Shown here: positions 1 through 11,634 of the stretch, in pieces
How positions within the stretch are numbered: the first letter of the stretch is position 1
Layout of the letters: each line of letters begins with the position of its first letter
From: Escallonia rubra
Taxonomy: Eukaryota > Streptophyta > Magnoliopsida > Escalloniales > Escalloniaceae
Direction of reading: 5' to 3'
NCBI GenBank assembly: GCA_033065855.1
Contig: JAVXUO010000455.1
Coordinates: forward strand, 1-64,000
Length of the DNA: 64,000 bases
Made by a program: the position numbers and the translations under genes
The notes under the pieces: generated by a model
Database searches by the model: none
The model's input: only the letters and a program-made list of their open reading frames with translations
What the model was told of the DNA's origin: nothing

Positions 1-81
1 GAAGCCATTGGTCTCTGCCCTTGTTCCACCCTTGCTGTGTCCTACATCAACATGCTTGGAAGCTGACGCGGACTGCAGCCT

Positions 82-1248
82 TTGTGGCACCTCCACGTAG
101 GTACGAACCCATTTTCCTTAGCATCAAGGGTTGCCAATACTCCAGCGTCCACCACGCTGCCGATCTCACCTCCGGTAAACCTCAGAGTTGCTCTCCCGTC
201 ACCTTTACCAACCGCTGGCCCGTCAAGACTTCCAACTGTCATAGAAACAACGACAGCTGCCACTTACACGACACCCGCCATTGAGAACGCACAAGTTGAT
301 CTTTTGGCTGTCATCTCTTCAATGCAAAAATCTATTGAGAACTTGCAAGCGGCAATTGAACAACGATCTGAACCACGTTCAGACCCACACCTTATAGCCG
401 CACACACCAACAATGCCCACAAACAATCGGATCATAATCACGAGAGGCACGAAAATGCAGCTACGTACACACACGACCCGAATCAGCATTTCATCCATAT
501 TGATGATGAGCAGTCAGATGATGAGCGGCGCAATCCTCGGCATAGGAGACAAGAAGACTCTCATGACGTCCATACTAAGAGAGACACATCTAGGCGAACG
601 GAGGTAAACTATCATGAAACTCCTTCTACCCGAAGGACGGTACTTCTCCGCTCTAAAGAGCATCGACCTGAATTCTACACGAATGCGCCTGTTATAGTTA
701 GACGTCCATTCACGGAAGACATCGAATTCTTTCCGACTCCAACACATTTCAAAATGCCCCCGTGTGACGCATATGACGGCACAGGAGATCCAATGGAGCA
801 CTTAGCCCGCTTTACATCATGCATGAACTTGCACCTTGTCCTGGATCAAATCATGTGCCGAGATTTTCCTGTTACACTAAAGGGAGCCGCACACGCCTGG
901 TTCCAGAATTTATCACCCCGTTCCATATCTTGTTGGGCACAGTTGGCTGAATCTTTCCGTGGAAATTTCCTAACAAGTCGGATTCAGAGGAAAAATTCTT
1001 TTGCACTCTTCCGAATAGTGCAAGGGCCTAAAGAATCCCTGAAGTCTTATTATGCACGCTTTAACGCGAAAAAACTCCTTATCGGTCACCTCGATTCGGG
1101 AGTAACCTTTGCGGCAATGGCCAGAGGAGTACGGCCAGGAACGCCCTGGCGTTTTTCGCTAAATAAGAGGCCGCCAGAGAATATGACTGATCTTCTAGAC
1201 AGAGTAGAAAAATACCTCCGAGCTGAGGAAGACTCAGCGCACCCTTAG
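82..1248 (+). pseudogene. gag of Tat-lineage retrotransposon
   Basis: The frame is open upstream of the first ATG, so the true start probably lies before or near the window edge. The first part is low-complexity and charged (roughly residues 90-200). The capsid-like retrotransposon gag domain follows (about residues 230-385), with the usual aromatic pattern AHAWFQNL and a downstream LKSYYARFN. The frame stops at TAG 1246 but stays in phase with the zinc-knuckle/protease ORF at 1423, with a second in-frame TGA at 1318. Gag and protease were therefore one frame, now cut by two nonsense codons. No functional product is expected. Confidence 0.85.
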
Positions 1249-1422
1249 GAAGAGCCAAGTTCAAACCAGAAGCGACGAGATCTGACTGAGAACCGCGATC
1301 CGGATAACGAGTTAAAATGACCTCGGATCACGACGCCCAGACCTTTTACGCCTCTTACTGCCTCTCGAGAGCACATTCTTAATCAAGTCAAAGGGCAAAA
1401 CATTCTCAAATGGCCCAAACCT

Positions 1423-2394
1423 ATGAGACTGTCGGCTGACAAAAGAGATGACAAGTTGTACTGCCACTTCCATAAAGATCATGGTCATACAACTGAAGAA
1501 TGCAAGGTCCTCCAGCACGAGATCGAGAATCTCATCAGTAAAGGGCATCTCAAGCAATTTGTCAAAGCAAATAACCGACAAGGACACAGGGGAAATCAAA
1601 GAAGGTCAGACGAAGCACCGCCGAGGGACCCTCCTGTGATCAACACCATTGCAGGAGGATTAACCAACTCTTCCCGCAAAGCTTACGCCCGACAGGTTAA
1701 TTCAACTCAGGGTCCTGCAAAACGGTCGAAAGCTTCAACATCATTGGAATTCACTGATTCTGATCTGGGAGGAGTGATTTGTCCCCACGATGATGCTCTT
1801 GTCATCATTTTGCAAGTGGATGCGTACAGTGTCAAACGTATCCTAGCCGACACTGGTAGCTCAGCGGATATTATCTTTGAGGAAGCCTTTTCACAGATGG
1901 GAATCTCCAAAGAAAGAGTAAAACCCATCTCTTCACCTCTCTATGGTTTTACCGGGGCATCTGCCCCAGTCAAAGGCATCATTCCACTTACGGTCATTGC
2001 TGGAACTGCACCTCTTCAGAGTGTTCAAACCATCGACTTTCTTGTGGTCAACATCAAATCATCGTATAACGGGATTTTAGGCCGAACAGGTCTAAATAAA
2101 TTGCGAGCCGTTGCTTCCACTTATCACCTCGCAATGAAATTCCCCACACCACAAGGAGTTGGTGTAGTGAAAGGAGATCAAGCGACGGCCCGCAAATGTT
2201 ATATAGCGTCGTGCAAAGTAGAGACGTTCAACATAGACGATCAGCGTGATGAACAAATGATGAAGCGCGCCACCCCTATCGAAAAGCTGGTACCCAGACC
2301 CCTGCGAGACGGAGACAATGAACGTCTATTGCGAATAGGTTCTACCTTAGATCCCACCATCCGGGATCAGCTGACCGCTTTTTCTTCGCTCTAA
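1423..2394 (+). pseudogene. gag zinc knuckle and aspartic protease of the retrotransposon
   Basis: About residues 15-30 hold a knuckle-like cluster, CHFHKDHGHTTEEC, the modified CCHC motif common in Tat gag proteins. The retropepsin follows, with the catalytic motif ADTGSSADI near residue 143 and a later GRTGLNKL segment. This frame is the continuation of gag after two nonsense codons. It ends at 2394 only because of a one-base slip in the T-run near 2380; similarity continues in another frame with NADVFAWS, the usual protease-RT linker. Confidence 0.85.
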
Positions 2395-2395
2395 T

Positions 2396-3582
2396 GCAGA
2401 TGTCTTCGCATGGAGTGCAGCGGATATGCCAGGGATTGATCTTTCTGTGATCACCCATCGTCTCTCGGTTGATCCTAAGCACAAACCGGTCCGACAAAAG
2501 AAACGCCTGTTCGCTCCAGAAAGGCAGGCCATAATCAAACAAGAGGTAGACAAGCTCCTGATGGCCGACTTCATCACATAAATTGACTATCCAGAATGGA
2601 TAACCAATGTAGTCATGGTACCCAAGGCAGGCACTGACAAATGGCGCATCTGCATCGATTACACGGATTTAAACAAGGCATGTCCCAAGGATAGCTATCC
2701 TTTGCCACGCATCGACACTCTAATCGATGCCACATCCGGACATGAACTCTTGAGTTTCATGGATGCCTTCTCCGGGTACAACCAAATTCGAATGCAGGAG
2801 GAAGATGTGGCCAAAACGGCCTTCATCACGGATCAAGGCCTCTTTTGCTACAAGGTCATGCCATTTAGATTGAAGAACGTTGGAGCTACTTACTAGCGAC
2901 TGGTTGACAAAATTTTCCAACCTTTGGTGGGCAAGAATATGGCGGTGTACGTAGATGACATGCTCGTCAAGAGCTTTCGAGCAACAGACCACATCTCAGA
3001 TTTGGAAGAATGCTTTGCTGTACTACGCAAGTATCACATGCGGCTCAACCCAGCAAAGTGTGCTTTTGGAGTATCTTCTGGAAAGTTTCTGGGCTTCATG
3101 GTTTCTCACAGGGGTATAGAAGCTAATCCAGAAAAAATCAAAGCCATTCAAGATATGGCAGCACCACGAAGAGTAAAGGAAATTCAAGTACTGACGGGTC
3201 GTATCGCCGCCCTAAACCGTTTCCTTTCCAGATCGGCTGAGCAGTGCCTCCCATTCTTTAATGCTCTTAAGAACATCAAAAATTTGAGTGGACAGGTGAA
3301 TGCCAAACATCATTCGAGGCATTGAAAGAATATTTGGCATCCCCACCTCTCCTCTCCAAGCCAATTGAAGGAGAAATGCTCTTCCTCTATCTAGTGGTAA
3401 CCGATTTTGCCGTCAGTGCAGTACTCATCCGAGAACAGGATAGCAAACAATTCCCCATATATTATGTTAGCAAAGTACTTCAAGGAGCCGAATTACGCTA
3501 TCCCACTACAGAAAAGCTCGCCTTTGCCCTTCTCATAGCCGCGAGAAAGCTCTGTCCGTACTTTCAATCACACATACGATAA
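2396..3582 (+). pseudogene. reverse transcriptase and start of RNase H, frameshifted
   Basis: RT core motifs are present: WRICIDYTDLNKACPKD, the FMDAFSGYNQI block, and the YVDDMLVKS catalytic loop near 2947-2973. The frame is broken by TAA at 2579 and TAG at 2893. The TAG sits where Gln is expected (TYQRLV), so it looks like a C-to-T change. It is also broken by a shift near 3280 in an A/T run. The RNase H/connection region follows (KEYLASPPLLSKP, then FAVSAVLIRE) up to another shift near 3572. Confidence 0.87.
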
Positions 3583-3584
3583 CA

Positions 3585-4170
3585 GTGCTCACGGACAAGC
3601 CACTCAGATGGATACTGCACAAACCTGACTTATCTGGTCGTCTGGTTCCTTGGTCGGTTGAATTGGGAGAGTTCGACATACAATACAAGCCTCGTCCTTC
3701 TATTAAAGGTCAAGCATTAGCTGATTTCATTGTTGAATGCACCCTTCCAATTGATGAAGCCGAACCGCACGTCGCCCAACCAGAAATATTTACATGGACG
3801 CTTTACGTCGATGGGTCATCAAATACTATGGGCAGTGGAGCAGGACTTATCCTCAAAGGACCAGAAGGACTCGTTGTTGAATATGCCCTTCGTTTTAATT
3901 TTCAGGCATCTAACAACGAAGCCGAATATGAGGCTTTGATAGCAGGAATGCACCTGGCTCATGCCATGAAAGCGCAAACCCTCCATGCTCATAGTGACTC
4001 TCAGCTTGTCGTGAAATAGCTGTCAGGTGAATATGAAGCCCGTGACCCGAAGATGGCCGGTTATCTTCATAAAGCAAAAGAACTCGCGACATCTTTTGCG
4101 CAGTTTCGCATTACTCACATCAGGCGGATAGAAAATGTATCAGCTGATGCACTCTCGCGTCTAGCTTTGC
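3585..4170 (+). pseudogene. end of first RNase H plus second (archaeal-type) RNase H
   Basis: TDKPLRWILHKPDLSGRL and the following PWSVELGEFDI segment close the first RNase H region. A second RNase H starts near 3790 with WTLYVDGSSNTMGSGAG, then NNEAEYEALIAGMHLA and HSDSQLVVK, placing the catalytic D, E and D residues. TAG at 4017 replaces an expected Gln, again a C-to-T pattern. The reading then continues through RRIENVSADALSRLA. Two RNase H domains in tandem are diagnostic for the Tat lineage. Confidence 0.85.
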
Positions 4171-4174
4171 TTGA

Positions 4175-5487
4175 CCCGTCAGGATTTGGTCGCACAGTCC
4201 ACTTGGAACTACTACATGAACCGAGCATTATTGGGTGTGAAACTTTGCAAATTACGCAGGAATTATCCTGGATTGATCCCATCAAAGATTACCTTCTGAA
4301 AGGTACCCTGCCTATTGACCCTATAGATGCCAGAAAGATCATTTCACGCTCAGCTCGCTATGCGGTAGTCGAAGATGTACTTTACAAGCGATCGTTCACT
4401 CTCCCCTACCTTCGGTGCCTCACCCCGAAGGAGGCAGATTACGCTCTTTGTGAAGTCCATGAAGGTATTTGTGGCCAACACCTTGGGGGATGAGCCTTGG
4501 CTCATAAAGTCCTTCGACAAGGGTACTATTGCCCAACCATGCAGCATGATGCCTTGGAATATACAAAGAAATGTGATGCATTTCAGCGCTTTGCCTCTAT
4601 TCCCAAACAAGCGCCCACTCCTCTAAACATGATGAAAAGCCCAATACCTTTCGCAATGTGGGGAATGAACATATTAGGCCCTTTTCCCCTGCCTCCGCAC
4701 ATCGTAAATTCGTAATTGTCACAATTGATTACTTCACCAAATGGGTAGAAGCTGAGGCTTTGGCTACAATCACAGAAAAGAAGTGCGAGGAGTTCTTCTG
4801 GCGCTCTGTCATTTGTCGTTTTGGCATCCCGCGTGTGCTCATCACTGATAATGGGAAACAGTTCGACAACACAACATTTCGCACGTTTTTGTGCTAACCT
4901 GACTGTCGAGCATCGTTTCACCTCTGTGGCGCATCCACAAACAAGCGGACAGACAGAGGTTACCAGCCGTGCTATCCTACAAGATTAAGTAAAGGACTGG
5001 ATGGAGCGAAGGGATTATGGGTGGAAAAGCTACCTAAAATTATCTGGGCATACCATACCACGACACGCACCGCCACAAGTGAAACTCCATTCAGCTTGGC
5101 GTTTGGAACAGAGTCTCTCATTCTTCTCGAGATCGGTTTGCCATCAGTTCGGCTCATAACATACAATCCTGAAACCAATGATGATGGCCTACGAAGCAAT
5201 CTGGACCTTCTCGAGGAAAATCGTGATCAGGCCGCCATTCGCCTTGCTGCATACCAGCATAGAGTGACCAAGTTCTTTGATAAAAAAGTCCAACCCCGCG
5301 TTTTTCGTGTTGGAGACCTTATTTTACGTCGATTGAATGCTTCCTTTCCACGGGATGCCATTGGAAAGCTCTCGCCAAATTAGGAAGGTCCATACAGGGT
5401 GGTTAAATTGGGAGGCCCAGGATCGTATTATTTGGAAACCCTGAATGGAAAAACAATTCCCCGGACGTGGAACGCCAGAACTCTGTG
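4175..5487 (+). pseudogene. integrase, multiply frameshifted
   Basis: The zinc-binding region starts near 4450 (EVHEGICGQHLGG) and is cut by TGA 4491. The second cysteine of the expected CxxC is Phe (CDAF), so the finger is damaged. The rve core follows with VTIDYFTKWVEA (first Asp), LITDNGKQF (second Asp) and, in another frame, SGQTEVTSRAI (Glu). Frame changes occur near 4700, 4885 and 5020. The C-terminal part contains LAFGTESLIL, RVGDLILRR and GPYRVV, the usual chromodomain-less Tat tail, ending at TGA 5485. Confidence 0.85.
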
Positions 5488-5790
5488 ACGATATTATTCA
5501 TGAACAAGACCAAAGTTGGGGGCCACCTACTCCTACATATTTTGCATCTTGTTCATGACCATGACCGTTCATTCTTCGGCTTAAGCCCAATTTTATTTAC
5601 TCTTCGGCGCCAGCCCAATTTCATTTTTTTTGCCCTAGTGTATTAATCTTCTTTTCAGTCGGCATTATAGCTCAAGGTTTTTTAATGCAGTTGATATAAA
5701 ATAATCTCTTGCAAAAGGAGACCTTAATTCCATTAACATAATGTTTACATATAATTCTCTCGTCTTAAAATCAATTACAAAATCAAGATC
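5488..5790. other. spacer between integrase and antisense gene
   Basis: About 300 bp without coding potential. It contains a short imperfect direct repeat (CTTCGGC..AGCCCAATTT) near 5574 and 5602, and lies at the 3' end of the antisense gene. Confidence 0.5.
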
Positions 5791-7876
5791 CTACTCTGCA
5801 GCGTCAGGCGAGGCGCCCTCCTCAGTATCATGAGGTAGTTCAGCTCCTATCTCCATACACTGATGAACCATCACCACTGTTGAAACAGCACCGGACATCC
5901 CAAGACTTCGATTAGTTGAAGGACTAGGGTGAGCAGGGGCCTGAGAAATCACCCGAGCTTCAGCCACCTCCCTCAAATTGCTCTCCTCAGCAGCAACTTC
6001 ACGAGCATACTTATGCTCGTAAATACTTGGGTCCATGTCGGCATAATCTTTCAAGATATCTTTCTTGCAAGTATTATAACCGTAGACCAAGGCTCTCTTG
6101 GAATCATGCAGATGCTGATCAGTATAAGCCTTAGACTTCTTGAAACTCTGAACAGCATTTAGTCCAACATTCCTCTTCTCAGCCTCGAGTCGTTCAATTC
6201 GAGCCGCGAGAAAGACCTCAGAGAGTTGCACCATTTCCAATGCACTACTCAAGTCTTCCAATTTCTTCTCTACTTCTCGGCGAAAGTTATTTTCCACATG
6301 AACAAGTTTCCTTTCTTCATCCAGTACCTTCTCGGCAGCAATCAATTTCTCCGCCCCAATCTGCACTTGAGCTAGCGCCTGCAAAAGAAAGCGAGAAATA
6401 AAAAACTAGCAAAAATGAGAGGAAGAAAGGAAAAGAACGCGCGCCACAATCTTAACTGTGAAGACAGCTGAACCATCCCATTGGCCGTATTGCCAATATC
6501 ATAGCCCGAAAGCGTTACTCGATCCATGCGAATAACCCCCCTACTTGACCATTCCCAAGCCGTGCGGGAACTCTTAAAAATAGACTCCTCGATCGACAAG
6601 TTCCAGTCAGGCCTATGAGGAGTATCAGACCTAGCAGAGGATGAGGTACCAGCCCTGATCGCTCTCTTCCTATTAGATTGATCCTGTCCCTTGTCTTTAC
6701 TCGCCAGCCCAAGGACAATATCCTCAGTCATTAATCTCTTCGGCTGAGGTTCTTCCGTTAAAGCATCGAAATCCAAGTCATGGACTCCTTCATCCACTCC
6801 ATGAACAAATGCCAATTCATCTGGAATTATTTATACTAATACCCCTTGGGTATTAAAAAGGGGAGAGTCCACACGGCTGCCACCGACGCTTCCACGAGTA
6901 CCTTTTGAAGACATGGTTTCTACAAAAGAAAGAATGATAAGGTCAAGGCAAACCATGATGAACTAAGACGCTCATACATAAGTACATTACCAGGATCATT
7001 CTCGCCCTCCTCTTCTTCATCCAAATCCTCCTCGAGTGAAAAGATGATTCCACACTCACGAAGCTGGTCATTACTTAAAGGGTACTTTGACTCTAAGGGC
7101 TCGGCTGCTTTGAGCTTCTCAATATAATCTAGGTCAGTTTCATTCAAATTCTTTTCTTTCAACATATTACACGTCCTAGTATCACATTCTGGATGCCATA
7201 CATTATTGACGACATTTCTTTGAAACTTTGGAAGTTTCATAAATAGAAATTTATCTTTCCAATGGTGGTTTGATGATGGAGGATGAGGAAACAAGTTGGC
7301 TTTAGCCTTTGAGCGCCGTGTTAAAAAATACCACCCAACTTGTCTGGTAATAGTACAAATGGTGAAGAACCACCTGAACACCCTCAATCTTGGTCGTAGA
7401 TTAAGCCTATGATATTGGAATATAAAGAAAGATAAAAAGCGCCAGGCGTGAGGAGAAAATTGGTCGGGCGCCAAACCATATGCATTCAACACCCTGATAA
7501 AGAAAGGATGTATTGGCACCCTAAACCCATTAACAAATGTGTCATAGTAAACCCCTATCTCATTTAAGGTAGACATATTGGCCGCTTCGCCATCGCCAGG
7601 CAACCTCAAATTTACACTTGGAGGAATTTCACATATTTCCCTCAATATTTTGAGATCATAACTACTCAGCCTACTCCTGAACGTATGAGCATCAAAAGGC
7701 CTAGGGCTCTGAGCCCTATCAGCTAGAATCTCCTTAGCAGGAAGTCCCTTTCGCTCCTGATAAGGAATCAAAGGAATTCCTACTTCTAAGAATAAAGGAT
7801 CAAAAGTAGGTTCAACCCTAACGGATGTAGTACCTCTACTTAACTCAGAAACATGTTCATCTTCTTGTCTAGACAT
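5791..7876 (-). CDS. antisense spliced gene inside the retrotransposon (gypsy-type transposon domain plus coiled coil)
   Basis: Reading on -, exon 1 is 6991-7876 (ATG at 7876) and ends at a GTAATG donor. Its roughly 295 residues resemble the plant 'putative gypsy type transposon' domain, with VPIHPFFIRVLNAYGLAP and HAWRFLSFF, then an acidic run (EEDLDEEEEGEND). Exon 2 starts at 6919 after the acceptor TTCTTTTGTAG and joins in phase. It has one in-frame TAA near 6840, then a basic, Ser-rich linker. A further acceptor (TTTCTTTTGCAG) at about 6380 opens exon 3, a heptad-rich coiled coil ending GASPDAAE at 5791; the donor for this intron is unclear. Tat elements are known to carry such antisense ORFs; their function is unknown. 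One nonsense codon suggests this copy is probably dead. Confidence 0.7.
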
Positions 7877-7887
7877 GTTTTCTGGAT

Positions 7888-7937
7888 CTACAACAAGGAA
7901 TTCAAAAAAAAAAAAAAAAATTAAATCTGAGGCTTAC
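7888..7937 (-). other. putative 5' UTR intron of the antisense gene
   Basis: On -, a CAA|GTAAGCC donor at 7937 and a T-rich tract ending TTGTTGTAG|ATCC at 7888 bound a 50-bp segment just upstream of ATG 7876. The length is short for a plant intron, so this is tentative. Confidence 0.4.
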
Positions 7938-8053
7938 TTGAAGAAAGAAAAAGACCTCCAAACACAAAGAACTCAGAAATTTCCTCCGGCGAACTCTCGA
8001 AATCACCCGCTTCTCCCCTCACTGAAAGTAAAGTCAAAAGTGAGATAACCCCT

Positions 8054-8061
8054 CTTTTATA
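8054..8061 (-). promoter_or_regulatory. TATA box for the antisense gene
   Basis: CTATAAAAG on - lies about 180 bp upstream of the antisense ATG, followed by a plausible leader. It suggests the antisense gene has its own promoter rather than using the LTR. The G+C-rich hairpin array begins about 100 bp further upstream. Confidence 0.5.
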
Positions 8062-8173
8062 GGGAATTTGTCCTGGACAGATGGGTAAGATCCCAAGGTA
8101 AAAAGTGGACACGTGTCGCCCATCGGTTAAAAAAGTAAAAGGGCAAACTTACTTTTATACCCCCCGAAATTAA

Positions 8174-9597
8174 CTACGCCTCTACTCGCCTGGCCTCACA
8201 GGGCTTACGCCTCTACTCGCCAGGCCGAGTAGACGAGCTACCTCATTGGGCTTACGCCTCTGCTCGCCTGGCCGAGTAGACGAGCTGCCTCACTGGGCTT
8301 ACGCCTCTACTCGCCAGGCCGAGTAGAGGAGCTGCCTCAGGGCTTACGCCTCTACTCGCCTAACCGAGTAGACGAGCTGCCTCATCGGGCCTACGCCTCT
8401 ACTCGCCAGGCCGAGTAGACGAGCTGCCTCAATGGGCTTACGCCTCTACTCGCCGGCCCGAGTAGACGAGCTGCCTCACCAGGCTTACGCCTCTACTCAC
8501 TAGGCCGAGTAGACGAGCTGCCTCACAGGGCTTACGCCTCTACTCACCAGGTCGAGTAGACGAACTGCCTCACAGGGCTTACGCCTCTACTCGTCTGGCC
8601 GAGTAGAAGAGCAACCTCACAGGGCTTACGCCTCTACTCGTCTGGCCGAGTAGACGAGCTGCCTCAGTGGGCTTACGCCTCTACTCGCCTGGCCAAGTAG
8701 ACGAGCTACCTCACCAGGCTTACGCCTCTACTCGCCAGGCCGAGTAGACGAGCTGCCTCAGGGCTTACGTCTCTACTCGCCTGGCCGAGTAGACGAGCTA
8801 CCTCACCAGGCTTACGCCTCTACTCGCCAGGCCGAGTAGACGAGCAGCCTCAGGGCTTACGTCTCTGCTAGCTTGGCCTAGTAGACGAGCTGCCTCAGGG
8901 CTTACGCCTCTACTCGCCTGGCCGAGTAAACGAGCTGCCTCATCGGGCTTACGCCTCTACTCGTCTGGCCGAGTAGATGAGCCGCCTCCATGCCTTGAAT
9001 CTCTACTCTTCTGGCCGAGTAGAAGAGCATCCAAACACTCCACTCGTCAGGCCAAGTAGACGAACTGCCTCATTGGGCTTACGCCTCTACACGCCTGGCC
9101 GAGTAGACGAACTGCCTCAGTGGGCTTATGCCTCTACTCGTCTGGCCGAGTAGATGAGCCGCCTCCATGCCTTGAATCTCTACTCTTCTGGCCGAGTAGA
9201 AGAGCATCCAAACACCCTACTCGTCTGGTCGAGTAGACGAGCTACCTCATCAGGCTTACGCCTCTACTAGGCTGGCCGAGTTGATGAGCTGCCTCTATGC
9301 CTTGGCTCTCTACTCGTCTGGCGGAGTAGATGAACTGCCTCCATACCTTGGCACTCTACTCGTCTGGCCGAGTAGAAGAGCAGTAGATGAGCAGCCAAAC
9401 ACTCTACTCATCTGACCGAGTAGATGAACAGCCTCCATGCCCTGGCTCTCTACTCGTCTGGCCGAGTAGATGAGCAGCCAACTCTCTACTCGCCTGGCCG
9501 AGTAGAAAAAAAGTCAAACTCTCTGCCCGTCTGGCCGAGTGGAGAAGCTACCTCCGGTCTTTGTCCCTCTACTCGTCTAGCTGAATAGACGAGATGC
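8174..9597. repeat. tandem array of ~47-bp hairpin-forming units
   Basis: About 30 degenerate units repeat at 45-48 bp, seen as successive CTTACGCCTCTACTCG starts at 8204, 8251, 8298 and 8343. Nearly every unit holds TCTACTCG-six bases-CGAGTAGA, an 8-bp stem with a 6-nt loop. Units with the GTCTGGC loop also allow a competing stem, CTCGTCT with AGACGAG. After about 9000 the spacers diverge (CATCCAAACAC, CCATGCCTTG). Tandem subrepeats next to the 3' LTR are known in Tat/Ogre elements and can seed satellite DNA. Confidence 0.9.
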
Positions 9598-9639
9598 CTA
9601 CAAAACCTATGCCAAAATCCCACACTCGTTCACGAGTAT

Positions 9640-9655
9640 AGGATTGGGGGACAAA
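9640..9655 (+). other. polypurine tract
   Basis: AGGATTGGGGGACAAA lies directly before a TGATATGGG LTR start. It is purine-rich and resembles the plus-strand primer of plant Tat elements. Confidence 0.6.
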
Positions 9656-10069
9656 TGATATGGGAAAAAAACCATTGCTTAGGATGAAGACACATGTCTT
9701 CATCCGAAAGGAATAAAACTGTTCTTTAAAATCAACAAAGCCATTGTAAACTCTATAACTCTGGTAACTCCCCACTGAATGGTACTAAACTGTGCATTCA
9801 ATAGTTTAATGGACCATTTAGTGGAGTAACCCCCTCATCAAGATAAAGTAATTAACGTATTAAATGAAGTGCTATATAAAGAAAGGGAGGAGATGAACAA
9901 AGGTAAGACCTCCACTGAGAAACCATACTCTCTCTTTGATACAAATTTCTGACTTAAGCATCGGAGTTTTCCTCGCCGGAAACTCTTCCGGCGAATCACC
10001 GGTGTTGACTGTGTTGTGCAGGTCTATTCACAAGGAAGTCAAGTTGCGTCCCAGATTTCATCAGCAACA
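9656..10069 (+). repeat. 3' LTR
   Basis: The 414-bp segment runs from TGATATGG to CAGCAACA. It contains TATATAAA at 9873 and, about 70 bp downstream, CTGACTTAAGCATCGGAG, a block typical of the R/U5 part of plant Tat LTRs. The exact ends are inferred from TG...CA and the preceding polypurine tract; the 5' LTR is outside the window. Confidence 0.6.
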
Positions 10070-11042
10070 AGGTGGTTTAACAAAACCAAACCCTACGTGT
10101 AACATCTCAAAAGATTCCTTTTCGACCTTTTTATGTTTTTAAAGAAAAGTCATATGCTAAATATTAGTATAAAAAATTCAGTTTTGATAGTCAGTACAAT
10201 TGCTTACAGCCTAACACAAAATTTTACAAGTAAAGGCATTAGTGTTATTGTCATTAAGTATTACATATGGAAAAGTCATAACATGTTATCGCAATATTTT
10301 AGTATTAACTTTCTTAATTTCTTTAGCATAAACCTTTTGAAAATGAGACAATTTGTTTTCAAAACTGTATCCAACTAGTACTTTAAATTTTGAAGCAAAC
10401 TCATACAACAAAAATATCCAGCAAAAATTCATTTTATTTTTTCCCCAAGTTTTTCCCATTTGATGAACCACAAAACATAGAGTTAGATGAAAGTGGTATC
10501 TCAAGAAAGCATCGAATGCAAGTAAGAGATATGTGCTCATCATACTTAGAAAACTTGATTTGTTATCTAAAACATAATACTCCTATTCTTAATTTTGAAG
10601 CTCTTCTAATCCTTTTTTAACAAAATACTTTTTCTAAAACCCATGGGCTGCCCTACATTTGATATAAGCAAATACCAAAAGTTAAATCATTTCGTTGTAT
10701 ATAACCTATTTTGCAAATAAATTTATCGAAACATAATCGGTTTCATAAAGCATGGCCTTTTTTTTTCCTCTTATTTTTCCCCAAAAGATTTAACTAAACC
10801 TAGTTTAGGAAAATTTTCTTCCGTTACAATAGCTTACAATCTATTTAACAAAACAAAAATTAGTTAACTAAACTTTTTTGACAAAGTCTGTTACTCAATT
10901 CATATTCTCCATATATTAAATAAGAAATGTAGCGAATTGGTCAACGAGTTTTTTTTTCTACTAACCCATTCTCTTATTTAACTAGCTTTCGTTCTTATGC
11001 ATAAAGAATGTGAATAACAATTCTAAAGCTATGTAAAGCTCT
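10070..11042. other. AT-rich intergenic DNA
   Basis: No coding, RNA or clear repeat signal. The short open frames are AT-rich noise. Confidence 0.5.
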
Positions 11043-11634
11043 GGTTTAATACCGAAAAATACCTTCACATATGGAATGTTTGTAAATTATGTCTCAAACC
11101 TTCTAAAATAGTATTTTTATCCACAAAACTATGACACAATTGTGGTGCCCACACCCTGCTAGTTTTTCAGTGAAGTGAGAGGGTATTTTGGTCATGTCAC
11201 TTTTTGCTAGGGTATAAAAATGCAACCCTAACCAAATGTTAGGGGAGAATTTTTCAAAAAACATATGTACCATGATCTGGCACTACTGCTTTGCATTGAC
11301 ATCGTGAAAAAGTGATAATGTGTCAATTCTTTGTGTACTACTTGCTTCTTGATGGTATAGTTGATACAAAATTTCTCCAAAGGCAAAAAAATGGAAAAAA
11401 AAACTATTTTACCTTTTAACCAAATATGATTTGTAAAAAAAATGCTATTGTTCTCATTTGGTCTTCAAATAATAATTTGAAGAGTGTGAATAATACAACT
11501 ATCAATGAATGTTGTACAACCAATTATACATATTGTACAATTAATAATACACACTATACAATAAATATATGTGTGTTGGCAACAAGCTACCAACAGGCAA
11601 GACGGAGTTGTTTCCGATTCCCACCAACAACCAC

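Larger units (their letters stand above)
1..10069 (+). mobile_element. Ty3/gypsy LTR retrotransposon, Tat lineage, 5'-truncated by window
   Basis: The stretch reads gag, protease, reverse transcriptase, RNase H, a second RNase H, integrase, then a long 3' region with antisense ORFs, a tandem repeat array, a polypurine tract and an LTR. The second RNase H after the normal one, antisense ORFs between pol and the 3' LTR, and tandem subrepeats near the 3' LTR are known traits of the Tat group (Retand/Ogre-like). The 5' LTR and primer binding site lie before the window. Nonsense codons and frameshifts throughout show the copy is non-autonomous. The 3' end at 10069 is inferred from a TG...CA LTR and cannot be confirmed by target duplication because the left flank is missing. 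Confidence 0.88.

Noticed and set aside
8174..9597. Evenly spaced repeats that could suggest a CRISPR array
   Set aside because: Units are degenerate and contiguous without unique spacers, and they lie in a plant retrotransposon 3' region.
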